A program made the translations under genes and the position numbers. The notes under the pieces were generated by a model. It ran no database searches, was not told where the DNA came from, and saw nothing but the letters and a program-made list of their open reading frames with translations. A stretch of 34,579 bases of DNA from a virus: positions 1-34,579 of the IMG/VR virus record IMGVR_UViG_3300048834_001298, one strand, 5' to 3'. Within the stretch, counting starts at the first letter, position 1. Each line of letters opens with the position of its first letter. Shown one piece after another: positions 27,971 to 34,579 of this stretch.

Positions 27971-30900
27971 ATGACGGGCCGCGCGCTCACGATCGACATC
28001 ACGACCCGCGACCAGCAGACGCTGGCCGCGCTCAAGCGAATCCAGCGCGAGCTCGGTCAGCTCGACAAGTCGATCGAGACCACGGCCCGTCAGGGCGACA
28101 AGCTCGGCGCCTCAGCCGACGAGTACGCTCGCACGCTCGAACAGGCCAGGGAGATCGCCGGCGGCATCGTCCTGGGCGGCACCGTGGCCGTGCTTGGCGG
28201 GGCCACGGTGGCCGCCGGCAACCTTGCCGAGGCGCAGATCAGGGTCGACACGACCTTCAAGGAGTCGGCCGCGAGCGTGAACGCCTTCGCCGAGGGCGCC
28301 ACCGATGCGCTCGGCTTGTCGAAGCGTGCGGCCCTCGACTCCGCAGCAGGGTTCGGCAACCTGTTCACCCAGCTCGGGCTGGCCGAGGGCCAGGCCGCTC
28401 AGATGTCCGCGACGATGGTCACCCTTGGTGCCGACTTCGCGGCGTACCGGGGTGCCAATCCCGAGGCCGTCATGGAGGCGCAGGCCGCGGCGTTCCGTGG
28501 TGAGTACGACGCGTTGCAGCGGTACATCCCCTCGATCACGGCTGCCACGATCGAGAAGCGGGCGCTGGCCGACACAGGAAAGACCAACGCCAAGGAGCTG
28601 ACGGCCCAAGAGAGGGCGCTGGCGACCTACGCCATCATGGTGGAGTCGGCGGGTGACGCCGACGGCGCAGCCGCCCGGAGCAAGGACACCCTTCGCGGCT
28701 CCACGCAGCGGGCCCGGGCCGAGCTGGAGAACTCGGCCGCCACGATGGGCCAGTCCCTGGTGCCGATCGCCGCCGATGCTGCACAGGGTGTCGCTGCGCT
28801 GGCTGGAGCGTTCGGTGTCCTCCCTGGCCCGATGCAGGCCGGGATCGTCGGTGTCGGTGGCCTCGTGCTGGGCCTCGGGCTGCTGGGCCCCCGGCTCCGA
28901 GAAGGCGCGGAGATGATGCGCGCCGGGATCACTGTCGCTCGCCAGTTCGGCTCGGAGACGGCCACCACCGCCACCAAGGTCCAAGGTGCAGCGGTCGGCG
29001 TCGGCGCTCTCTCGGCCGCGCTGGTGGCGGGTGTGGCGGCCTGGCAGCAGTGGGGTGCTGCTGGGCGCGGTGCCGCTGGCGACTGGGTAGGCAAGTTCGA
29101 TCAGGCCAACGGACGGACCGTCGAGGGCATGCGCCGCACGGCGGAGGAGAGCCGGGCGTGGGCGGCCGCCCTCGAGGAGTCACACGGCGCGGTGAACTAC
29201 CTGCCGGACCTCGGCGACGTGCTCGACATCGACTACAACCGATCGGTCGATGAGGCGCGCTCGGCGGCCAACGAGAAGGCCGACGCGTTCGATGCTGCGG
29301 CGGCCCGGGTGGAGGAGGCGGCCCGGCGATCCGGGATGACCGTCACAGAGGCCGAGCAGGGCCTCGTTGCCCAGGGCATCGACCCGACGATCATGTCGAC
29401 TGAGAAGCTGATAGAGGTACTCGGCCGACACGCCAACTCAGCGGCATCCACGGCCCAGGCGACCAACGAGCAAACCGCTGAACTGGATCGCCAGGCCGAG
29501 GCGGCGGACCGGGCCCGCTCGGCGGTCGATGCGTTCCGGTCTGCTGAGGAGGGCGTGGCGTCCGCCCAGGACGCGGTGGTGGCCGCCAAGGAGCAGGTGG
29601 TCGATGCCGAGCGGGGGGTGGCCGAGGCCCGTGAGAGCGTGGCGGACGCGGCCCGTGGGGTTCAGGACGCCGAGCGGGGCCTGGCCGAGGCCCGCCAGGG
29701 GGCCACCGAGGCGGCCCTGGATCTGGCTGAGGCCGAGCGGGAACAGCGCGACGGGTCCGACGAGCTGCGGTCCGCCCAGGAGGGCGTGGCGGATGCTGAG
29801 CGGGCGCTCGCTGAGGCGCAGGCGGAGAGCCTGGCCACCCAGGAGGCCCTGAACGACGCACGGGCGACCGCCACCGAGCGGCTCGAGGATCTGCGGCGGG
29901 CCGTTGAGGAGCTGCCCCTGGACGAGCGCGAGGCCCGCCTCCGGCTGGCCCAGGCCCAGGAACGCCAGGCCGAGCTCGACAGCGAGTCGACGGCGCTCGA
30001 CCGGGAGGCCGCGGCGATCGCGGTGGCCCGCGCCGAGATCGCCCTGAGGGAGGCGCTCGAGGAGGCGGCCGAGCAACGGGCCGAGCTGGCCGAGCAGGAG
30101 GCCCTCGGTGTCGAGCAGTCACCCGAGGTGGTGGCGGCCAAGGACGCCATCACCGAGGCCGCCGAGCGCGAGAAGGACGCGCAGGGCCGCCTGACTGAGG
30201 CTCAGGCGGCGGTGGTCGAGGCCCAGGAGCAGATGACCGAACGGGTCGTTGAGGCTCAGCGGCGGGTGCAGGAGGCGAACGACAGGGTCCGTGAGGCCGC
30301 CGATCGGGTGCGTGACGCCAACGGCCAGGTGGTCGAGGCGCAGCAGCGGGTCATCGACCAGCAGGCCACGGTGGTCGAGGCCCGGGGCGCTGTCGAGGAG
30401 GCCGAGCGGGGCGTGACCGAGGCCCTGGCCGAGCAGGTCATCAAGCAGGGTGAGCTGAACGAGGCGATGGGCAACGCCAAGGGCGCCCTCGATGACCAGA
30501 TCGTCAAGCTCCTCGAGTTCGCCGGCCAGATGGAACCGGGGTCACCGGTCCGGGCCCGGCTGGAGGAGATGGCCGCGGAGCTGAACGCGTTGACCGGCCG
30601 GCCGTGGACGATCGAGCTGCAGACCGCTCTGGTGGCCGTCTCTGACGCGCAGGGGGCGGCGCAGTCGCTGGTGGACCGGGTTGTGGCGGCGACGGGCGGC
30701 CGGGCGACGGGTGGCCGGATCGGCCGGGGTCAGCGGCGGGTGGTAGGTGAGCACGGCCTGGAGTTCGTGGAGGGCCCCGTCGATGTGCTGACTCCGGAGC
30801 AGGCGGTGGTGCGGGACCGTCAGGAGGCGGCGGTGGCGGAACGTGACCGGCGCAGGTCGGCAGCGGATCGGGGGAAGGTGGAGCAGACGTTCCACATCAC

Positions 30901-30988
30901 GGTGCAGGAAGCGGCGGCGCCGTGGGTGACCGTTGACCTGATCGGCCGCCAGTTCGAGCGTGCCATGCGAACCACGGTGCCGACCTGA
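27971..30988 (+). CDS. Tail tape measure protein
   Basis: This 1005-residue protein fixes tail length and is ejected with the DNA. Three hydrophobic stretches (IVLGGTVAVLGGATVAAGNL, GIVGVGGLVLGLGLLG, VGVGALSAALVAGVAAW) could insert into the host membrane. Residues about 500-850 are a long coiled coil built from repeated VADAERALAEAQ-like units. The C-terminus has GLEFVEGPVDVLTPEQAVV and a globular end. By the usual rule of about 1.5 angstroms per residue, the tail would be near 150 nm. ATG 27971 has no strong ribosome site, so translation probably couples to the gene before. Confidence 0.93.
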   Translation: MTGRALTIDITTRDQQTLAALKRIQRELGQLDKSIETTARQGDKLGASADEYARTLEQAREIAGGIVLGGTVAVLGGATVAAGNLAEAQIRVDTTFKESAASVNAFAEGATDALGLSKRAALDSAAGFGNLFTQLGLAEGQAAQMSATMVTLGADFAAYRGANPEAVMEAQAAAFRGEYDALQRYIPSITAATIEKRALADTGKTNAKELTAQERALATYAIMVESAGDADGAAARSKDTLRGSTQRARAELENSAATMGQSLVPIAADAAQGVAALAGAFGVLPGPMQAGIVGVGGLVLGLGLLGPRLREGAEMMRAGITVARQFGSETATTATKVQGAAVGVGALSAALVAGVAAWQQWGAAGRGAAGDWVGKFDQANGRTVEGMRRTAEESRAWAAALEESHGAVNYLPDLGDVLDIDYNRSVDEARSAANEKADAFDAAAARVEEAARRSGMTVTEAEQGLVAQGIDPTIMSTEKLIEVLGRHANSAASTAQATNEQTAELDRQAEAADRARSAVDAFRSAEEGVASAQDAVVAAKEQVVDAERGVAEARESVADAARGVQDAERGLAEARQGATEAALDLAEAEREQRDGSDELRSAQEGVADAERALAEAQAESLATQEALNDARATATERLEDLRRAVEELPLDEREARLRLAQAQERQAELDSESTALDREAAAIAVARAEIALREALEEAAEQRAELAEQEALGVEQSPEVVAAKDAITEAAEREKDAQGRLTEAQAAVVEAQEQMTERVVEAQRRVQEANDRVREAADRVRDANGQVVEAQQRVIDQQATVVEARGAVEEAERGVTEALAEQVIKQGELNEAMGNAKGALDDQIVKLLEFAGQMEPGSPVRARLEEMAAELNALTGRPWTIELQTALVAVSDAQGAAQSLVDRVVAATGGRATGGRIGRGQRRVVGEHGLEFVEGPVDVLTPEQAVVRDRQEAAVAERDRRRSAADRGKVEQTFHITVQEAAAPWVTVDLIGRQFERAMRTTVPT
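29529..30430 (+). repeat. Degenerate coiled-coil coding repeats in the tape measure
   Basis: This part encodes many related heptad units (VVDAERGVAEARESVADA, GVQDAERGLAEARQGA, GVADAERALAEAQAE, RVREAADRVRDANGQVVEAQ). Units vary in length and sequence at the DNA level, so this is an old protein repeat and not a recent tandem array. It is the likely site for length variation among relatives. Confidence 0.7.
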
Positions 30989-31449
30989 TGCCGTCTCCGC
31001 TGACAGGCCCCTACCAGTTCGGGGTCGGCTCGCTGCTGGCCGGCGACGGGACCGCCAACCCTGAGGTGTCGCTGCTGAGCGTGTCGGGTCTCGGACCGGT
31101 GGTGCTCGGCCAGGTGGCGCCCCGGTCGTTCTCACCTGGCGCTGCGGTGGGCACTGACGTGTCAGGGGCCCGGGACATCGACCTCGAGGTGGAGATCTGG
31201 ACCCCCGGCGACGACGAGGCCGCTGGGGCCTGGTGGGTGACGTTGACCACCGAGTTCGATGCGATGGAGACGGGCACCGGGTCGTTGTGGCTGTGGCTCC
31301 CGGGGATCGGCCACCGGGAGATCATCGGCCGCCCGAGGGGCACGTCCGACGACGGGCTGGTGTCGCTGCCCTACGGCTACGTCGCCATGACGTTGCGCTG
31401 GCTGTGCACGGCCGGGTCGCTCGGCGCCGACATCGAGGAGGAGCCCTGA
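30988..31449 (+). CDS. Distal tail-like protein (153 residues)
   Basis: ATG 30988 overlaps the tape-measure stop (TGATG). The product is beta-rich (YQFGVGSLLAGDGTANPEVS, SGARDIDLEVEIWTPGDDEA, WLWLPGIGHREIIGRPRGTS, YGYVAMTLRWLCTAG). Its start and the DIDLEVEI plus GRPR pattern recall distal tail proteins, which form the ring joining the tube to the tip. The next gene also overlaps by TGATG. The position right after the tape measure supports the call. Confidence 0.7.
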   Translation: MPSPLTGPYQFGVGSLLAGDGTANPEVSLLSVSGLGPVVLGQVAPRSFSPGAAVGTDVSGARDIDLEVEIWTPGDDEAAGAWWVTLTTEFDAMETGTGSLWLWLPGIGHREIIGRPRGTSDDGLVSLPYGYVAMTLRWLCTAGSLGADIEEEP

Positions 31450-31877
31450 TGGCCCTGTTGGTCGCGTTCTACCGCGGCGGTGCCCAGCGGCTCAGCCCGA
31501 CCACGTGGGCGGCGCGCACCGACGACGAGGTGCTGCTGATCGAGCACGGCACCGGCTGGACGTTCGACGCCAACGACACGTCCCTGACCGATCTGGCGTT
31601 GGGGACCACCGAGGCGACGGCGGTCGGCTACTCGCGGGCGGCGACGACCCCGGGAACGCCGGTGTGGTCCGCTGGCCGGTGGACGCTGCCGCTGTCGGCG
31701 ATCGTGTGGCCGTCGTGCGGCGCCGCCGAGGACATCGCCGCGGTGGTCGGGTTCGAGTCGGGCGTCGATGATGCGGCGTCGGTGCCGCTGTGGGCCGTGT
31801 ACGACTCGGGTGGCGCTCCGATCCTGACGTTGGACGGCACCGACCTGACCTTGACCCACGACCTCGGGTTGTCCTGA
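31449..31877 (+). CDS. Minor tail protein (142 residues)
   Basis: ATG 31449 overlaps the previous stop (TGATG) and the gene's own stop overlaps the next ATG in the same way. The product is beta-rich (ALLVAFYRGGAQRLSPTTWA, GTGWTFDANDTSLTDLALGT, AGRWTLPLSAIVWPSCGAAE, DLTLTHDLGLS). No specific family was recognised. Location between the distal tail and hub genes indicates a tail-tip component. Confidence 0.68.
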   Translation: MALLVAFYRGGAQRLSPTTWAARTDDEVLLIEHGTGWTFDANDTSLTDLALGTTEATAVGYSRAATTPGTPVWSAGRWTLPLSAIVWPSCGAAEDIAAVVGFESGVDDAASVPLWAVYDSGGAPILTLDGTDLTLTHDLGLS

Positions 31878-33406
31878 TGGCCGTCTCGATCACGGGCCCG
31901 GCCGGCTCCCTCGAGCTCGGTGGTTCGGCGGCGCTCGGCACGGAGATCGCGTCAGCGGAGCTTGAGGTGTGGATCACCGAGTCGGGCAGCGGTGCCCGGG
32001 TGGCCCAGATCCCTGACGAGCACATCGTGTCGTGCCCCTGGTCCGAGACGATGGACGCGATCGGGTCGTCGACGGCCACCCTCACCGTCGACCACTACGG
32101 CAAGTTCCCGGATGACTCGTGGATCGCTGACGAGCTGATCCGGGTGGAGCGGGAGGTGCAGATCTCCTGGGCGGGCCGGGTGATGCACTGGGGTCCGGTC
32201 GTGTCGGTGAAACGCGAGCCGGGTGAGGCGACGATCGAGGCCACGGTGGCCGGCCCCGAGTACTGGCTGGGGTTGCGCCTGGTGGAGGGCGACGAGAGCA
32301 CCTGGGGCCGCGAGCAGATCCGGGGCATCAGGACGTGGTCGCCGGCCCTGGACGTGTCGTCCACGGAGTTGGTGGCCCGGGGGTCGTTCTCCTATCGCAC
32401 CTCGGAGTGGCGGTTCACCGCCGAGGTGTGGGTGGGTGGGTCGGTCCCCGATGACACGGTGGTGTTGCGGGCTTTCGCCAACCCGGGCGGTATGGACCCC
32501 CAGCAGGGCGACATGGTGTTCGCCCGGGACCTCACCCGTGACACGTGGACCACCGCTGTGATCCACACCACGTTCACGTCGACGTCGGGGGCCGGCGGGG
32601 CGCCTCGTACCTGGTACATGGGGGTGGGCGGTGGCTTGGCTGGCCCTGATGACGTGGTGGTGCGGGAGGTGTCGGCGCAGGTGTCGCCGACGTCGGTCGG
32701 GTTCGACGAGACCGAGACCGAGGTCGAGTTGGTGCCGGTGTGGGACACGTGGATGGAGGCGGTCGGTCGGATCTCGGATCTGGGGATCTCGGCGTGGATC
32801 GACGGCAGCATCGCCGGGGTGATGGAGGCGTCGTGGCGGCGCCCGGACGTGTCCGCTGCGGAGGCGGCCCGGCAGGTGGTCGACACCGGGTACGGCGAGT
32901 GCGACTTCGGGCTGACGCCGGCGACCCGGGTGTGCCGGTGCTGGGTGCTGCGCGGGGTCGAGCATGACCCGGAGGACCTGACCTTGACCGCTGCCGATGG
33001 CGGCCCGGTCACAGCGTGGGGCACCTTGACGTCAGGGCTCGACACCCCGATCACCGAGTGGGTGGTGGCCAACGACGAGGGGTTCACCGGGTCGTACCAC
33101 GACACCACCCGTTTCGGTGGCCTGAAGCTGCAGGCCTACTCGGCTGCTCCGACCGGCACCGCAGCGAGCGCGCTGAAGGCCCGTGCGGAGCGGCTGGGGT
33201 ACACGGCGGTGTCTGCCCTGTCCGAGGAGCTGACGGCGGAGGTTGAGATGAGCTTGGTGGCCTCGTTGTGGGTGGGGGACCGGGTGCAGGTCGTCATCGA
33301 TGACGGCCCGACGCAGATCGATGGCCTGTGGAGGGTCCGTTCGAAGTCGGTGGACCCGGCGAAGGCCACGTTCACGGTCGGGTTGGCGCCGTGGGTGGAG
33401 CCGTGA
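31877..33406 (+). CDS. Tail hub/minor tail protein (Gp37-like) with possible carbohydrate-binding insert
   Basis: This 509-residue protein starts at ATG 31877 (TGATG). The N-terminal 115 residues contain hub-like strands (ELEVWITESGSGARVAQIPD, STATLTVDHYGKFPD, REVQISWAGRVMHWGPVVSV). Residues about 165-280 (VARGSFSYRTSEWRFTAEVW, VVLRAFANPGGMDPQQGDM, RTWYMGVGGGLAGPDDVVVR) look like a jelly-roll carbohydrate-binding insert. The C-terminal part returns to hub features (ALKARAERLGYTAVSALSEE, VASLWVGDRVQVVIDD). It is similar in plan to ReqiPepy6 Gp37-like proteins. It probably closes the tube and holds the fibres. Confidence 0.72.
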   Translation: MAVSITGPAGSLELGGSAALGTEIASAELEVWITESGSGARVAQIPDEHIVSCPWSETMDAIGSSTATLTVDHYGKFPDDSWIADELIRVEREVQISWAGRVMHWGPVVSVKREPGEATIEATVAGPEYWLGLRLVEGDESTWGREQIRGIRTWSPALDVSSTELVARGSFSYRTSEWRFTAEVWVGGSVPDDTVVLRAFANPGGMDPQQGDMVFARDLTRDTWTTAVIHTTFTSTSGAGGAPRTWYMGVGGGLAGPDDVVVREVSAQVSPTSVGFDETETEVELVPVWDTWMEAVGRISDLGISAWIDGSIAGVMEASWRRPDVSAAEAARQVVDTGYGECDFGLTPATRVCRCWVLRGVEHDPEDLTLTAADGGPVTAWGTLTSGLDTPITEWVVANDEGFTGSYHDTTRFGGLKLQAYSAAPTGTAASALKARAERLGYTAVSALSEELTAEVEMSLVASLWVGDRVQVVIDDGPTQIDGLWRVRSKSVDPAKATFTVGLAPWVEP

Positions 33407-34098
33407 GGGACCCGGTCGCTGCTGAGACGACGGCCCACGCCCGGCGGCTGTTGTCGTTGGAGCGGAGGCTGCGGGACCTCCGACTGGTCCGCTACTTGCA
33501 CCAGCTCCTCGACGTCGACGTCACCTACGGCGACGGCCCCGACGACGTCCAGGACGGTGACGTGCTCACCTACGACGACGAAGCCAAGAAGTGGGTGGCT
33601 GCCGCCGGCGGCGCCGGCTCGCGCGGCTTCTCCACGATCTCCTACACCGGCCTGTGGACCAGCGGCGGTGTGTCGGACCTCGAGGTCGAGTGGAATCTGG
33701 CATCGGAGCCGGGGCTGGCGTTGTCTCCATCGTCGGGTGGGTCGCTGCTCGGCTCGGTGCAGGAGGGCGTGGAGGTCACCGCCCCCGGCATCTACATGGT
33801 GATCGCCACGGTGGCGGCGACGATGGGCGGCGGGTCGGGAACGCCGGGGGTGTCGATCCTGCACACGGGCGCGACCTCCGGGTGGACGATCGACGGTGAC
33901 GCCGAGACGTGCCGTCCACCGATCCACGCAGCGGACACCGGCGACAACGCCGCTGGTGTGCCGCTGCTGTTGCCGCTGGATCCTGAGACACCGGTCGCCA
34001 TCGACGTGGACCTGGGCGGCTGCACCGAGGTGCGCTGGCGCCTCCAGGTCGATTGGCGGCATGCCGCAGCGGTCGAGCCAGGAGCGTGTGGCGGCTGA
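33403..34098 (+). CDS. Tail fibre/tip protein (231 residues)
   Basis: The gene begins at GTG 33403 by GTGA overlap. A helical N-terminus (ETTAHARRLLSLERRLRDLR) leads into DGDVLTYDDEAKKWVAAAG, a short motif typical of fibre shafts in phages of Gram-positive hosts. A C1q/TNF-like beta domain appears to follow (YTGLWTSGGVSDLEVEWNLA, VEVTAPGIYMVIATVAATMG, VSILHTGATSGW). Such domains trimerise and bind the host surface. The fold reading is moderate; a tail-fibre role is well supported by context. Confidence 0.7.
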   Translation: MRDPVAAETTAHARRLLSLERRLRDLRLVRYLHQLLDVDVTYGDGPDDVQDGDVLTYDDEAKKWVAAAGGAGSRGFSTISYTGLWTSGGVSDLEVEWNLASEPGLALSPSSGGSLLGSVQEGVEVTAPGIYMVIATVAATMGGGSGTPGVSILHTGATSGWTIDGDAETCRPPIHAADTGDNAAGVPLLLPLDPETPVAIDVDLGGCTEVRWRLQVDWRHAAAVEPGACGG

Positions 34099-34120
34099 TG
34101 AACGTGAAGGGAACGAGCTG

Positions 34121-34579
34121 ATGGTGACGGTGTCGATCGACCACGAGCTGCCCGGCGGTGCGCCGGCAGCGCGCATGGAAGTCCAGGTGGCGGCCAGGAC
34201 AGGCCCGGCCGGCGTAGCGCTCGAGGACCTGGTCGTCGGTCAGACCCGACAACTGCAGCTCGATGCCGCCGGCCACGCGACCGTCGACCTCGACCCGGTC
34301 GATGTCGCTGACGAGCCCATCATCTGGCAGATCCGAGTCGGGAACGTGACCCGCCACCTCGACCTGTCCGCAGCCTCGGGCACGGTGTCGTGGGCCGACC
34401 CTTCGGTACTGGTGCTGGAGGGCCCGGCCCCCTCCGACTGGGTGCCGGTCCAGGGCCCCCAGGGTGAGCCCGGCGTGGTGGCCGCCTCCGGCCTGGCCGC
34501 GTACGACCCCGAGACCCAGACCGTCGACGTCCCCGCCGAGCCGCTACTGACCCTGCTCGCAGCGGGTGTGGCAGAGGCC
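34121..34579 (+). CDS. Tail fibre N-terminus (partial, runs off the window)
   Basis: ATG 34121 follows a GAAGGGA site by about nine bases and opens a frame that stays open for 153 codons to the end of the window. The product is beta-rich (MVTVSIDHELPGGAPAARME, VDVADEPIIWQIRVGNVTRH), then has a short collagen-like VQGPQGEPGVV and a helical stretch (PLLTLLAAGVAEA). The layout is that of a fibre attachment domain followed by a shaft. The rest, and any receptor-binding tip, lies outside. Confidence 0.75.
   Translation, partial: MVTVSIDHELPGGAPAARMEVQVAARTGPAGVALEDLVVGQTRQLQLDAAGHATVDLDPVDVADEPIIWQIRVGNVTRHLDLSAASGTVSWADPSVLVLEGPAPSDWVPVQGPQGEPGVVAASGLAAYDPETQTVDVPAEPLLTLLAAGVAEA

Noticed and set aside
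1-34579. CRISPR array, insertion sequence or diversity-generating retroelement
   Set aside because: No regularly spaced repeats, transposase-like protein or reverse transcriptase was seen. The only tandem repeats are the 33-bp pair and the coiled-coil coding repeats.

Overview
This window is most of a temperate tailed phage (siphovirus-like, HK97-type capsid), either an integrated prophage or a phage contig, from a very GC-rich actinobacterial host. The host inference rests on composition (roughly 70% G+C by eye), heavy GTG start use, a WhiB-type iron-sulfur regulator, a DUF2510 membrane protein, and the gene order integrase - lysogeny - regulators - replication - terminase - head - tail. No host housekeeping gene, rRNA or tRNA was seen. 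The window opens exactly at the integrase stop codon and ends inside a tail-fibre gene, so the attachment site, lysis genes and the rest of the tail tip lie outside it.

Layout. (1) 1-2360: a leftward tyrosine integrase, then a rightward two-gene cassette resembling a DUF433/DUF5615 toxin-antitoxin pair. (2) 2380-4186: a leftward lysogeny set read from the switch. In order it holds an XRE repressor, a zinc-ribbon membrane protein, a DUF2510 membrane protein, a small acidic protein, an ImmA-type metalloprotease and a coupled 45-residue HTH-like peptide. A strong hairpin at 2380-2407 closes it against the convergent toxin gene. (3) 4187-4360: the genetic switch, with a perfect 16-bp palindrome over a predicted leaderless rightward promoter and four 10-bp-phased half-site-like repeats on the repressor side. 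(4) 4361-16810: the rightward early region, about 24 mostly small genes joined almost throughout by 4-bp GTGA/ATGA overlaps. It holds a Cro-like protein, an excisionase-like protein, a stand-alone ChlI/ComM N-terminal-like domain, two ParB-like proteins flanking a WhiB-like protein, an ASCH protein, two tandem paralogous winged-helix proteins, a wHTH-HNH replication-type protein with an origin-like repeat block inside it, and a sliding-clamp-like protein. One gene (5363-5617) runs leftward against this flow. (5) 16913-24485: HNH nuclease, terminase small and large subunits, portal, protease, major capsid and head accessory genes. (6) 24489-34579: connector, tail terminator, tail tube, chaperone candidate, tape measure, distal tail, hub and fibre genes.

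How it works together (inference). The two switch repressors compete for the palindromic operator. ImmA may relieve repression by cutting the XRE repressor encoded on the same strand. The early chain redirects the host, and replication leans on host polymerase and helicase because none is encoded here. The late block builds a capsid cut and packaged with an HNH partner, and a flexible tail whose length is set by a 1005-residue tape measure.

No gene-free stretch exceeds 300 bases. The longest gaps are 6093-6353 (structured leader-like), 5618-5802 (divergent region with inverted repeats) and 4187-4360 (switch), each described below. Functions were assigned by reading the proteins; no database search was run.
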